64,000 nt of DNA. It comes from Canibacter zhoujuaniae. Its GTDB lineage: Bacteria; Actinomycetota; Actinomycetes; Actinomycetales; Microbacteriaceae. Below are positions 1 through 10,100 of this stretch, piece by piece. The stretch lies in the NCBI RefSeq assembly GCF_011752005.1, contig NZ_JAAIJZ010000001.1:682001-746000 (forward strand), given 5' to 3'. A program made the position numbers and the translations under genes. The notes under the pieces were generated by a model. The model had not been told where the DNA came from. It saw nothing but the letters and a program-made list of their open reading frames with translations, and ran no database searches. Each line of letters opens with the position of its first letter. The stretch's first letter is position 1.

Positions 1-425
1 CGGCCTTTTGCTATTGGGTGATTATTTGGCTCCCCGGCGCAGAGTGGTATGACGGGCAGGAGGCTCTTGAGCGCACACTCGGGCCGATCCCGCTTATTGT
101 GCTTGCGTCTCTTGCAGCGTTCTTCGTCGGTCAGCTCTTTAACGCCTGGGTGCTTGTGCGCATGAAGCAGCGCACGGGTGAGCGTCTCCTCTTTGGGCGG
201 ATCGCGGTGTCTACCCTTGCCGGCGAGTTCGTAGATACGGTGGTCTTCTGCTCAATTGCGGCACCTGTTATCGGTATTTCAAACATCTCCACTTTTGCAA
301 ACTACGTGATTGTTGGTTTCCTGTTTAAGTCTGCGGTTGAGATAGTGCTGTCACCTGTGACTATCGCCGTGATTGGTGCTGTGAAACGCGCCGAACCTGA
401 ATACCGCGCAAACAGCGCTAAATAA
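1..425 (+). CDS. Queuosine precursor transporter (VUT/YhhQ family), 3' part
   Basis: The reading frame is open from base 3, so the 5' end of the gene lies outside the window; the visible part is about 140 residues. It shows several hydrophobic membrane segments (IPLIVLASLAAFFVGQLF, a stretch around FVDTVVFCSIAAPVIG, and FANYVIVGFLFKSAVEI) joined by short basic loops, which matches the C-terminal half of the YhhQ/VUT family (DUF165). Family members import queuosine precursors (preQ0/preQ1 or queuine) for tRNA modification. The GEFVDT-type helix with an acidic residue inside the membrane is typical of the family. The TAA stop is at 423-425. The function comes from family resemblance; the N-terminal half was not seen. 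Confidence 0.82.
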   Translation, partial: AFCYWVIIWLPGAEWYDGQEALERTLGPIPLIVLASLAAFFVGQLFNAWVLVRMKQRTGERLLFGRIAVSTLAGEFVDTVVFCSIAAPVIGISNISTFANYVIVGFLFKSAVEIVLSPVTIAVIGAVKRAEPEYRANSAK

Positions 426-461
426 GCGTCTGCTGGGGTTAAATCGGTAAGGATCGGGAGC

Positions 462-821
462 ATGACGCGAGGAAAACAACCGCACACCCCGCGCTACGAG
501 CAGGAGGAAACGCCGCGTGATGCAGCTCCTGCGCCGTATCAACTTGACTATGACTGGGTGTGGGATGGCGCAGAGGTTAAAACGCTTGCGGTGACGGTTG
601 TTGGCGCAAGTTTAGACGATTTTCTTGAGTCACTGGAACCGGATATTAACGGTGTGCGCGGCAGCGGCGGCTGGGCAATTTTCCCGCAAGCTCAGCCCGG
701 TCTCTACCACTTGGTTGCGGGTGGGGAGGATGTCGCAGACGCGTTAGAGGATGCGGCAGATCGCCTGTATCAGGCGGTTAAGCAGCAGCCCGGAGCGCGT
801 CTCTTCTGGGAACAGCTCTAG
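462..821 (+). CDS. Hypothetical protein, 119 aa
   Basis: The gene starts 36 nt after the transporter stop, with AAGGA at 449-453 placed 8 nt before the ATG. The product is soluble: no signal peptide and no membrane segment. The first 30 residues are charged and probably disordered (Pro/Glu/Arg rich). After that comes a compact alpha/beta-looking region with a W-x-W motif (DYDWVWDG), then IFPQAQPGLYHLVAGGE, then an acidic helix and a C-terminal WEQL. I do not recognise the family. Base composition matches the neighbours. It is probably cotranscribed with the upstream transporter. Codon structure and a good ribosome site make it a likely real gene, but no function can be given. Confidence 0.6.
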   Translation: MTRGKQPHTPRYEQEETPRDAAPAPYQLDYDWVWDGAEVKTLAVTVVGASLDDFLESLEPDINGVRGSGGWAIFPQAQPGLYHLVAGGEDVADALEDAADRLYQAVKQQPGARLFWEQL

Positions 822-890
822 CCGCGATCCCTCCGTGCCGCCGTTATTAATAGGTGTTTAATCTGTGTCGCCTACACCGGGTCTAAAACT

Positions 891-918
891 TTTGAGGCAG
901 CGCAAGATTGGTTAGGCT
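891..918 (+). promoter_or_regulatory. Probable leaderless promoter of ptrB
   Basis: The -10 box TAGGCT at 913-918 ends exactly 7 nt before the ATG at 926, so the transcript would begin at or next to the start codon. A TTTGAG/TTGAGG element at 891-897 is a possible -35 with a 15-16 nt spacer. No Shine-Dalgarno sequence lies before the ATG. The same TAGGCT-N7-ATG arrangement occurs before aroA (50252-50267). Confidence 0.5.
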
Positions 919-925
919 CGACTGT

Positions 926-3097
926 ATGACATTTCAAGCAGCATCGCTTCCCCCGGTTCCAGCGAAGAAACCTATCAAGCGCACGCATCACGGTGACACC
1001 GTAGTAGACAATTTTGATTGGCTGCGGGAACGGGAAAGCCAGGAGGTTTTAGAGCATCTGCACGCCGAAAACGCCTACGCAGATGAGATTCTGACCCCGC
1101 TGCACGGTTTGCGCGACAGGATTGTGGCAGAGGTGAAGAGCCACACCCAGGAGACCGATAGCTCAGTGCCCTATCGTGACGGCGATTTCTGGTATATCTC
1201 ACGCACACGCGAGGGCGATAACTATCCGCGCTTTAGCCGCATCTCTGTTGCGCACTCGCCAGAGCTGCCGCAGCTTGCTGCGGCGAGCGATGAGCTGCTT
1301 GACGGCGAAGAGGTGTTTCTCGACGCTCAGGCGCTTGCCGCAGGGTGCGAGTTTTTCCAGATTGGTGGTTTCACTATCAATGAGCCAGCAAACCTGCTTG
1401 CATACAGCGTAGACACAACCGGCGGCGAAGTTTTTGACTTACGGATCGTGGATCTCAGCACCGGTCGAGTGATCGATGACGCGGTAAAGAATGTTGCATA
1501 CGGGCTTGATTTCTCGATCGACGGCTCTAAGATCGTCTACGCAAAGAATGACGCGGCTTGGCGGCAGTGCGAGATTTGGGTGCACACGGTGGGTGCAGAT
1601 GCCGCAACAGATCGCCTGATCTACCGTGAAAACGATGAAAAATACACAACCTACGCTGCTGCGTCACGCGGCGGCGAAGCGCTGCTCATTCACGCTGAAT
1701 CGCACGCGGGGTGCGAGGTTTTCACAGTGCCGCTGGCTGATCCTGACACCACCCCGGTTTCTGTTGCTGGCCGCGTTGCCGATGTTGAATACTCGGTTGA
1801 GCACGCCGGTGATCACTATCTGGTGATCCACAACCGCGACCACGTCGGGTTCTCACTTGCCCGCCAGGAGCTTAATGTGACGGGCGCAGCGGCGCAGGAT
1901 ACTTGGGTAGAAATCATGGCACCCCAAAAGGGTGAACGCATCGAAGCCGTTGACGCTTTCAAAGGCCACGCGGCAGTAACGATGCGGGCGGCGGGTCTCC
2001 CCGCTATTCGTGTGCTGCCGCGAGCCCTCCCCGAAAGTGGCAGCGAAAGCGGCTGGCACGCTGAGGCCGCCTGGGATATCTCGCACGGGGGCGAGCTCGA
2101 TGCGGTGTATCTCGCACACAACCGCAACTGGGATAGCGACACCATCCGCTACACACTGGAGTCACTGCTCACCCCGACAACGGTTGCTGAAGTTGCGGCA
2201 ACCGGCGGGCAACCAAATATTCTCAAGGTGACTGAAGTGCCAGACTTTGAGCGCAGCAACTACGTTGAAAAACGCTTGTGGGCAACCGCTAAGGATGGCA
2301 CTAAGGTGCCAATCTCACTAATGGCGCGCGCCGATGTGCAGCCCGACGGCACCAACCCCGGTTTTCTCTACGGCTACGGATCCTACGAAGCGCCTATCGA
2401 CCCTAGTTTTAACGTGCTCTGGTTGAGCCTTATGGATCGCGGTGTGGTGGTTGCGATCGCGCACGTTCGCGGCGGCGGTGAGATGGGGCGCGAATGGTAT
2501 TTGGACGGCAAACTAGCTAATAAAAAGAACTCGTTTAGTGATTTTGTGGATAGCGCGCACTTTCTCACCAAAGAGGGTTGGTTTGATGGGGATCGTATCG
2601 CGGCCGAGGGGCGCAGCGCGGGCGGCCTGCTCATGGGCGCGATGGTAAACCTCTCACCCGCAACATTCCGTGCCGTGTTGGCGGGGGTGCCGTTCGTTGA
2701 TGCGCTCACAACGATCCTTGATCCGAGCCTCCCCCTCACCGTGGGTGAGTGGGAGGAGTGGGGCAACCCGCTCGAGAGTGCTGAGATCTATCAGTATATG
2801 AAGGAATACAGCCCCTACGAAAACATCAAGCACGAGAAGTATCCGGCGATCCTCGCCACGACTTCGCTCAACGATATTCGCGTGTTTTATGTTGAGCCGG
2901 CAAAGTGGGTGGCGCGGTTGCGTGAGGAAACAACAAACTATGAGAGCGGTGCGGCGCTTCCCGAGCGACCGATCGCATTCAAGTGTGAAATGGTGGCCGG
3001 GCACGGTGGCCGCAGCGGCCGCTACGCCCGCTGGGAGCAGCGCGCCGAAGAATACGCGTTCCTGCTCGACCAGATTGGTGCAACTGAGTTGCGGTAA
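926..3097 (+). CDS. ptrB: Oligopeptidase B-type S9A serine peptidase
   Basis: A 723-residue prolyl-oligopeptidase-family enzyme. It has an N-terminal seven-bladed beta-propeller (about residues 70-420) and a C-terminal alpha/beta-hydrolase domain. The catalytic triad is visible: Ser564 in GRSAGG, Asp650 in LNDIRV and His693 in GHGGRSGR. EGRSAGGLLMG is diagnostic of oligopeptidase B, which cuts short peptides after Arg or Lys in the cytoplasm; no signal peptide is seen. The frame extends upstream to a TTG at 908, but ATG 926 is preferred: it gives the family N-terminus (dipeptide-binding domain with an HHGDTVVDNFDWLRE motif) and has a leaderless -10 box at the right distance. Length is close to the usual ~690-720. 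The hsdM gene begins 64 nt downstream, so this gene is the left flank of the restriction locus. Confidence 0.92.
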   Translation: MTFQAASLPPVPAKKPIKRTHHGDTVVDNFDWLRERESQEVLEHLHAENAYADEILTPLHGLRDRIVAEVKSHTQETDSSVPYRDGDFWYISRTREGDNYPRFSRISVAHSPELPQLAAASDELLDGEEVFLDAQALAAGCEFFQIGGFTINEPANLLAYSVDTTGGEVFDLRIVDLSTGRVIDDAVKNVAYGLDFSIDGSKIVYAKNDAAWRQCEIWVHTVGADAATDRLIYRENDEKYTTYAAASRGGEALLIHAESHAGCEVFTVPLADPDTTPVSVAGRVADVEYSVEHAGDHYLVIHNRDHVGFSLARQELNVTGAAAQDTWVEIMAPQKGERIEAVDAFKGHAAVTMRAAGLPAIRVLPRALPESGSESGWHAEAAWDISHGGELDAVYLAHNRNWDSDTIRYTLESLLTPTTVAEVAATGGQPNILKVTEVPDFERSNYVEKRLWATAKDGTKVPISLMARADVQPDGTNPGFLYGYGSYEAPIDPSFNVLWLSLMDRGVVVAIAHVRGGGEMGREWYLDGKLANKKNSFSDFVDSAHFLTKEGWFDGDRIAAEGRSAGGLLMGAMVNLSPATFRAVLAGVPFVDALTTILDPSLPLTVGEWEEWGNPLESAEIYQYMKEYSPYENIKHEKYPAILATTSLNDIRVFYVEPAKWVARLREETTNYESGAALPERPIAFKCEMVAGHGGRSGRYARWEQRAEEYAFLLDQIGATELR

Positions 3098-3161
3098 CTA
3101 TTGCGCATGGAAGCATAGTTGTTTTTGCAATTGCCCGACGCTACGAAAGACGAAACCCCTG

Positions 3162-5930
3162 ATGGATAAGCAACAACTCGCAGCTCAGATCTGGAAAGCC
3201 GCCAACAAAATGCGTGGCTCTTTAGACGCGAACGACTACAAAGACCTCATTCTCGGTTTAATGTTCTACAAGTTTCTATCGGGCCGAGAAGTTGAGTTCT
3301 TCCTCAAAAATGAAATTCCCGTTGAACGACTCGAGTATGAGATTACTTCTGAAAAACCGCGTCGAGTCGCTATGGCGCAAGCCTCGCTGGGGTATTTCAT
3401 CGAGTACAGCGACTTGTTCTCTACGTGGGAGAAGAGGCTTCCAGATCTTCAACCTTCATGGATCACCGAAGCAGCGCTCGCTTTCGATGCCCAGGTCAAC
3501 CCGCAGTACCGATCCATCTTCCATGAAATCTTTACCCCTCTGGCTTCGGCGGTGCCAAAGCTGGGAACTGATTCCACTGCGCAAGCCAAAAAACTGCGTG
3601 AGCTAATCCGTATCGTGCGCGAGATTCCTACCGATGGTCGCCAAGGATACGACGTGTTGGGGTATGTCTATGAGTATCTGATTTCTAATTTCGCTGCTAA
3701 CGCGGGCAAGTCTGCTGGCGAGTTCTACACGCCCCATCAAGTCGCTTTGGTGATGGCTGAAATCGTGGGCCACCATCTGAAAGATCGGCGAGACATTCAG
3801 GTATACGACCCCACATCCGGGTCGGCTTCGCTATTGCTCAATATTGGTGACGCGATCTCCCGCCGTAGCGGCAACCCTGACTCGATTCAGTACTACGCTC
3901 AGGAGCTGAAGAAGGCCGCGTATGCGCTAACAAGAATGAACCTGGTTATGCGGGGTATCCGCCCAGCTAACATCATCACCCGCGAGGGCGACTCGCTCGG
4001 TGCAGACTGGCCGATGATCGACCCATTTACTGGCGTGTACCAAACCTTGCTGGTAGACGCCGTGGTGTCAAACCCGCCGTATTCTGCGGAGTGGGAACGC
4101 CCGAAGCTAGGTGCTGATCCGCGATTCGCCTATGGGCTCGCACCAGAAAAGACAGCCGACTATGCGTTCTTGCTCCACGAGCTCTACCACCTCAAGAGCG
4201 ACGGGATACTCGCCATCGTTCTCCCGCACGGCGTACTCTTCCGCGGCGGCGAAGAAGAAGCAATCCGCACTCAACTTATCGACCGCAACCACATCGAAAC
4301 CATCATCGGTCTGCCTGCCAACATTTTCTACGGGACTGGCATTGCCACCATCGTCATGATCCTGAAAAAAGAACGCGGCTCAGACGATTCCATTCTCTTC
4401 ATCGACGCCTCACGCGGTTTCGAAAAAGCGGGCAAGCAGAACGAGCTGCGCGACCGTGACGTTCGAAAGATCGTCGACACCGCTATCGAACGGCGCACAG
4501 AAGACAAATACTCCAGACTCGTTAGCCGAGCAGAAATCCGCGAAAACGGCTACAACCTGAACATTCCACGCTACGTTGACTCGTCAGACCCTGCCGAGAC
4601 GTGGGACATCTACGCGACCATGTTTGGTGGAATCCCACAAGAAGAAATCGACACGCTCGCCACCTACTGGGACGCCTTGCCAGGGTTGCGTGAACACATC
4701 TTCGATTCCACAACCGAGACCCACACCCACGTGCAAGACCGTATCAAGGCAGGCAACTCCCTGGCCGACTCCGTGCATCAACACCCATCTGTTGCCGCGT
4801 TCGAAGCCAGCTTTACGTCAGCTTTCACCGGATGGCCACAATCACTAAAGACTCGACTCATCTACCATCTCGCCGACGTGGAAATGACCACCATCGAGGC
4901 AGAGCTACGAACCGAACTCTTCCAGCGCTTAGCGCACGTGCCCATCATCGATGACTACTCCGTATATCAAATCTTCGCCAACCACTGGAAAGAAACCGGC
5001 AGAGACCTAGAAGTCCTTAAAGGGCAGGGCTGGGATCAAGTGCGCCGCGTCGAACCTCACTACGTCATCAAGAAAGTAAAAGGAGTCGACAAGGAAGTTC
5101 AAGAAGGATATTTTGGCACTGTCCTCCCGTTTGAGCTCGTCCAACAAGAACTCTTGGCCGAAGACTTCAGCGAACTTGAAGCTCTTCACACACGCCTAGC
5201 GCAAGCCGAGGAACGGGTAAGCGAACTATTTGACTCCCTGACAGAAGAACAACGCGGCTCCGGAGAAAACTCGGTAACCAACGCCGCCGGGGATACATTC
5301 AACGCTACCAACGTAAAAAACCGGCTCGACTCGCTCATGAAAGACATCACCTCACCCGAAATTGACGTGCTCGAAGAGTACCTCAACGCCCACGGAGCGG
5401 CACGGAAGTCTCTCGTAACGCTGCACCCAGAAGTGAACTGGGGGGCAATGACGGCGGGCAAGTCAGGCACATACACCACCACGACAGTACGCACCTATAT
5501 CGACCAGCTAAAACGCGCTACAGATTTCGAAGACGACGCACTCGAACCGGTCCTCATCGAAGCACTCGACCTGCTCGACGAAGTCAAAACCGCCAAGAAG
5601 GACATCAAAACCCGAGAAGCCAAGATCCACCTTGACACCAAGCGCATTATCGAGAACCTCGATGACGATGCCGCCCGTGGTCTCCTCGCGGTTAAATGGG
5701 TCGATCGCCTACTCGACGATATAAATACCGTCCCGCATCACACCATAGAAAACCTCATCGAGGCCGTCTCGGAACTTGACGCAAAATACGACACCACCCT
5801 CTCCGACATCGGCCACAGGGCGCAAACAGCACAGCAGAATCTTTCGCGCATGATGGGGCAACTCACCGGCCCCGAACGAGACATGGAAGGCATCGCAGAA
5901 CTCGCCAAGATCCTCGGAGGGCAGCAATGA
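3162..5930 (+). CDS. hsdM: Type I restriction-modification system, methyltransferase subunit HsdM (long form)
   Basis: N6-adenine DNA methyltransferase subunit of a type I R-M complex. It opens with the HsdM N-terminal helical domain (ANKMRGSLDANDYKDLILGL), then the SAM-binding motif I variant DPTSGSASLLLN (Asp216) and catalytic motif IV NPPY (residues 304-307). ATG 3162 is chosen because homology starts at MDKQQLAAQIW; the open frame upstream overlaps ptrB and is not meaningful. At 922 residues it is far longer than the usual ~500-550: after about residue 500 comes a ~400-residue helical, charged extension (heptad-like stretch near EALHTRLAQAEERVSELF). Its stop overlaps the hsdS start by 4 nt (ATGA), so the two are translationally coupled. 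Confidence 0.94.
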   Translation: MDKQQLAAQIWKAANKMRGSLDANDYKDLILGLMFYKFLSGREVEFFLKNEIPVERLEYEITSEKPRRVAMAQASLGYFIEYSDLFSTWEKRLPDLQPSWITEAALAFDAQVNPQYRSIFHEIFTPLASAVPKLGTDSTAQAKKLRELIRIVREIPTDGRQGYDVLGYVYEYLISNFAANAGKSAGEFYTPHQVALVMAEIVGHHLKDRRDIQVYDPTSGSASLLLNIGDAISRRSGNPDSIQYYAQELKKAAYALTRMNLVMRGIRPANIITREGDSLGADWPMIDPFTGVYQTLLVDAVVSNPPYSAEWERPKLGADPRFAYGLAPEKTADYAFLLHELYHLKSDGILAIVLPHGVLFRGGEEEAIRTQLIDRNHIETIIGLPANIFYGTGIATIVMILKKERGSDDSILFIDASRGFEKAGKQNELRDRDVRKIVDTAIERRTEDKYSRLVSRAEIRENGYNLNIPRYVDSSDPAETWDIYATMFGGIPQEEIDTLATYWDALPGLREHIFDSTTETHTHVQDRIKAGNSLADSVHQHPSVAAFEASFTSAFTGWPQSLKTRLIYHLADVEMTTIEAELRTELFQRLAHVPIIDDYSVYQIFANHWKETGRDLEVLKGQGWDQVRRVEPHYVIKKVKGVDKEVQEGYFGTVLPFELVQQELLAEDFSELEALHTRLAQAEERVSELFDSLTEEQRGSGENSVTNAAGDTFNATNVKNRLDSLMKDITSPEIDVLEEYLNAHGAARKSLVTLHPEVNWGAMTAGKSGTYTTTTVRTYIDQLKRATDFEDDALEPVLIEALDLLDEVKTAKKDIKTREAKIHLDTKRIIENLDDDAARGLLAVKWVDRLLDDINTVPHHTIENLIEAVSELDAKYDTTLSDIGHRAQTAQQNLSRMMGQLTGPERDMEGIAELAKILGGQQ

Positions 5931-7135
5931 CAGGGGATTCTGTTCCTTCAATACGATTCGCTGGCACTGACAACAGTTGGACACGTAGAGCGCTGGGAGA
6001 AGTTTCCTGTATTAATCCAAAATCTGCGATTCCCGAGCAATTCGAATATATAGACCTCGCGTCAGTATCAGGAACAGAATTGCTGTCGCATCGGTTAGAA
6101 CAGCGTGCATCTGCGCCTTTGCGAGCCCAACGTCTGGCTCAACCCGGAGATATCTTTTATCAGACCGTTCGCCCGTACCAAAAGAACAACTACTTTTTCA
6201 CAAACAAAAGCACGGAAAATCAGTATGTCTTTTCTACTGGATATGCTCAACTTCGTCCCGAAATAGATGGATGCTTCTTATTTAGTTCGCTTCTACGAGA
6301 CGAATTCTTGCAGCAAGTTCTCATTAGATGCACTGGAACCGGATATCCCGCCATTAATGCAAACGATCTGGCGGAAATAGAGATTAGTGTTCCTAAGGAT
6401 CCAACCGAGCAAGAGGCTATCGGATCGTTATTCCATAAGTTGGATAATCTGCTTGACGCATCGGCGAAGAAGATCGAGAAGCTGAAGCAACTCAAGGCCA
6501 CCATGCTCACGAAGATGTTCCCACAAGCTGGTACTGATGAACCAGATATAAGGTTTGAAGGTTTTAGTGGCGCTTGGGAGAGCCGGAGGATAATTGACGA
6601 GGTGACCATTTTCGGAGGTCTGACATACAGCCCCTCCGATATCTCCAATCGCGGCACCTTGGTTCTGCGATCTAGCAACGTACATAACGGTCATATCGTG
6701 ACCAATGATTGCGTGCACGTGCGATCTGGCGCGGTCAACGTGCAAAACGTTCGCGTAAACGACATTGTAATGGTGGTGCGGAACGGTTCTCGCGCTCTCA
6801 TCGGGAAGCACGCGATGATTAAACACCCGATGCCCAACACTGTTATCGGGGCGTTTATGGCATGCCTCAGAGCCGAACAACCCACCTTTATAAACGCATT
6901 GTTTAGCACAAAGGTCTTCGTCGATGAAGTAGCCAAATCGATGGGTGCAACAATCAACCAGATCACTCTAGGAATGTTTGAAGAAATGGCATTCCTTTTC
7001 CCATCCGATATCGGCGAACAACAGGCCATCGGCACCTTCTTCCACGAGCTCGATGAGCTGATCGATGGAGAGCTGCAAATGTTAGAGAAGTTGCATAATC
7101 TGAAATCGGCGTTCCTGCGGTCGATGTTCGTGTAG
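5927..7135 (+). CDS. hsdS: Type I restriction-modification system, specificity subunit HsdS
   Basis: 402 residues with the two-half layout of HsdS: target-recognition domain 1 (about 15-155), a conserved helical spacer (EQEAIGSLFHKLDNLLD, about 160-200), target-recognition domain 2 (about 215-355) and a second, homologous helical repeat (EQQAIGTFFHELDELID) to the C-terminus. Each TRD reads one half of a bipartite DNA site and the helices set the gap between halves. The start ATG overlaps the hsdM stop by 4 nt. The recognition domains look more AT-rich than the neighbouring housekeeping genes (by eye), as is common for exchanged hsdS segments. No second or truncated hsdS copy and no recombinase gene is present nearby, so phase switching by inversion is not indicated. 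Confidence 0.93.
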   Translation: MTGDSVPSIRFAGTDNSWTRRALGEVSCINPKSAIPEQFEYIDLASVSGTELLSHRLEQRASAPLRAQRLAQPGDIFYQTVRPYQKNNYFFTNKSTENQYVFSTGYAQLRPEIDGCFLFSSLLRDEFLQQVLIRCTGTGYPAINANDLAEIEISVPKDPTEQEAIGSLFHKLDNLLDASAKKIEKLKQLKATMLTKMFPQAGTDEPDIRFEGFSGAWESRRIIDEVTIFGGLTYSPSDISNRGTLVLRSSNVHNGHIVTNDCVHVRSGAVNVQNVRVNDIVMVVRNGSRALIGKHAMIKHPMPNTVIGAFMACLRAEQPTFINALFSTKVFVDEVAKSMGATINQITLGMFEEMAFLFPSDIGEQQAIGTFFHELDELIDGELQMLEKLHNLKSAFLRSMFV

Positions 7136-7151
7136 TTCGAAGGGGAATCCG

Positions 7152-10100
7152 ATGGCTGATTTAGTGCATTTTGGTTCTGAACGCGAGTTTGAGGACGCGG
7201 TCGTGTCCGCGCTGACTGAGCGTCACGGCTGGTCTAAACATGTCTTGGTTCATCCGAGTGTTGATGACCTGGTAGATAACTGGGCTTCGATTGTTTTCAA
7301 GAACAACAACACCCCTCATAGACTCAACAACGTTCCGCTATCTGAGGGTGAAAAGCAGCAGCTGGTAGAGCAAATCAGCGCCCTGGCTACGCCTGCGGAT
7401 GTCCAACGCTTCTTGCAAGGTAAAGAAACCACCATTCGCCGCGATCATCCAGATGACGAAGCACATAAGGGCAAGATCGTGTCGTTGACGATCTTCGACC
7501 CCAAGGAGGTTGCCGGTGGAGACTCTACGTATCAGATTGCCCGTCAGCCAGTAATACCCCGCAGTCATCCGCGCGATAGAGACCGGCGCGGGGATTTCAT
7601 GCTCCTGATCTGGGGCATCCCTGTTATCCATGTTGAGTTGAAGAACCATAGCCACGACGTGTCTGAAGCGACCGGCCAGATCCACAAGTACCTGCAGTCG
7701 AACATCTTCAGTGGCTTGTTCAACGCCCTCCAGGTGTTCATCGGTATGACACCAACGGATATGCGTTACTTCGCCCGCCCAAGGGATACCAGTCATCTGA
7801 CCGACATGTTTCATTTCGAGTACGCCGATTTCTATAATGAGCGCTACGAATCGTGGCAGGATATCGCGCGTCACTTTATTTCCATTCCTGCTGCTCACAC
7901 ACTGATCGGCGACTATCTGATCGCCGATGGGGGCGATGGAGAGCTGAAGGTGTTGCGCCCCTATCAGATGCATGCGGTGGCTGCTGTTTCGGCGCAGATG
8001 TCCAAGGTGAACCGTGTGCCTTTAGAGGATCGTGGAATCCACGATCACAAGGGCGGCTACATTTGGCATACCACGGGGTCAGGTAAGACGATGACCTCGT
8101 TTAAGACCGCGATGTTGCTGGCACGCGACAAGATTGCCGACAAAGTTGTGTTCGTTCTTGATCGCATCGAGCTCGGTGACCAATCCGAAATGGAATACCG
8201 TAATTTCGCTGGCGATGCTACAGATATTGCGCGACCTACTGCAACACGTCTCCTCGCGCGGGAGCTGCAAACCGGCACCGAGCGCCTGATTATTACGTCT
8301 TTACACAAGCTCGGGCGGCTCACGAATCCGCAGGATGAGTTTTACGCACAGACTGATTTCGAGAAAATTCAGTCTCAGCGCATTGTGTTCATTGTCGATG
8401 AGGCGCATCGGTCAACGTTTGGTGACATGTATGCCAACATTCGCCAGTGTTTCCCTCGTGCGGTGTTCTTTGGTTTCACCGGCACGCCGATTCAAGAACC
8501 CAACGCGAAAAAGTCCACGCAAACATCGGATCTTTTCGGTTCTGAGCTGCACCGTTACAGCATCTATCACGGTTTGCGTGATGGAGCAGTGTTGCGTTTC
8601 GACTATCAGCAGGTAGATATCTACCCCTACGACGAGATGCGCAAGAAGGTGGCGCTGGCGAAAGCTGGAGCCAAGACAGTCGCAGAGGTATACCAGGATG
8701 AGAAGAAGCTCGCGATTTTTAACCACTACAGCGAGCCGGACAAAATTCCGTGGGTGAGTTACCGTGACGATAAAGGGCGCTTTATCACCGGGATTGACGA
8801 TCTAGCAAAGACAGCCACCTGGGAGACCCCTGAATACCAACAGGCGGTCGTCAATGAGATCCTCAAGAACTGGCTGCGCCGCTCCCAAGGCGGACAACTC
8901 CATGCGATGTTTGCAACCAGCAGCATTGAGGACGCCATCAAATACTATCGCCTGTTCCAAGACCACAACGAACAAGTATGGAAAGCCGCAGCAGACCCTA
9001 CCGCCGCACCTCCTGTACTGAACCAAGAACTCAAAGTGACCGCGGTGTTTTCTGATGCAGACGAAAACGTCGGAAACCAGCAGCTGAGAACCGAAGGTAT
9101 TTTCGATATCCTCGACGATTACGAAGCAATGTTCGGTGTGAGTTTTGATCGGGCAGAAATCACTGACTTCAAGTCCGACGTTGCTGACAGGCTTGCCCAC
9201 AAGGACAGCCACAAACACATCAGCCAAGATAAGATGCTTGATCTTGTCATCGTAGTAGACCAGTTGCTTACCGGATACGACTCCAAATATGTCGGCACGC
9301 TCTACATGGACAAAGTCCTCGAATACGCTGACCTCGTCCAGGCAGCTTCTCGCACCAACCGTATTTACAACAAGCTCATCAAGCCTCAAGGCACCATTGT
9401 CTACTACCGCAAGCCCAAAACGATGACCCATAATTTCGAGGTCGCCTTTGACCTCTACGCTGGTGGGAACGCCCGAGGCGTGTTCATTGACCCTCTACCG
9501 GCCAACCTGCAAGCACTCAATGGCGAATATGAAGTCATCAAAGCTATCTTCACTAAGGCTAGAATTGCTGACTATTCCCATCTGCCTGACGCCCTAGAGG
9601 ATCGTAAGAAGTTCGCAGTCTCTTTCTCCTATTTGGCAAGCCTGGTCGAAACAGTCAGAATCCAAGGTTTTACGTGGGATCAGCGAGTCTATCCCGGAGT
9701 AGCTCCAGGAGATCCCGACATTGAAGTATTGCTGACAAAGGAGATCTACGAGACGTGGCTCGCCCGTTACAGCGAGCTAAGTTCAGGCGGTAACCGTGAA
9801 CCCGCCGAACAGGTTCCCCTCGACTTGACCTGTCTAACCTATGCGCATGATGCACAGCGCATAGACATGGAGGCTCTTGACGCAAAGTTCGACAAGTGGC
9901 GCGCAGCCGTCGCAAGCCAACAAGCCAGCCAAGCTCAGATAGATGACCTCCTTGTCGAAGTTCAGCAATATTACGTGGCTTTGACCCAAGAAGAACAGCA
10001 AGCAGCACGACGAGTTATCGCTATGATCCAGTCCGACCGCTTAGCACCAGACGATACTAAGTCTTTTCGCGATTACATCAACGAAGAGCTTTCTGCTGTG

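Noticed and set aside
2889..3161. In-frame N-terminal extension of hsdM overlapping ptrB
   Set aside because: It lies in another frame over the catalytic end of oligopeptidase B; HsdM homology begins at 3162.
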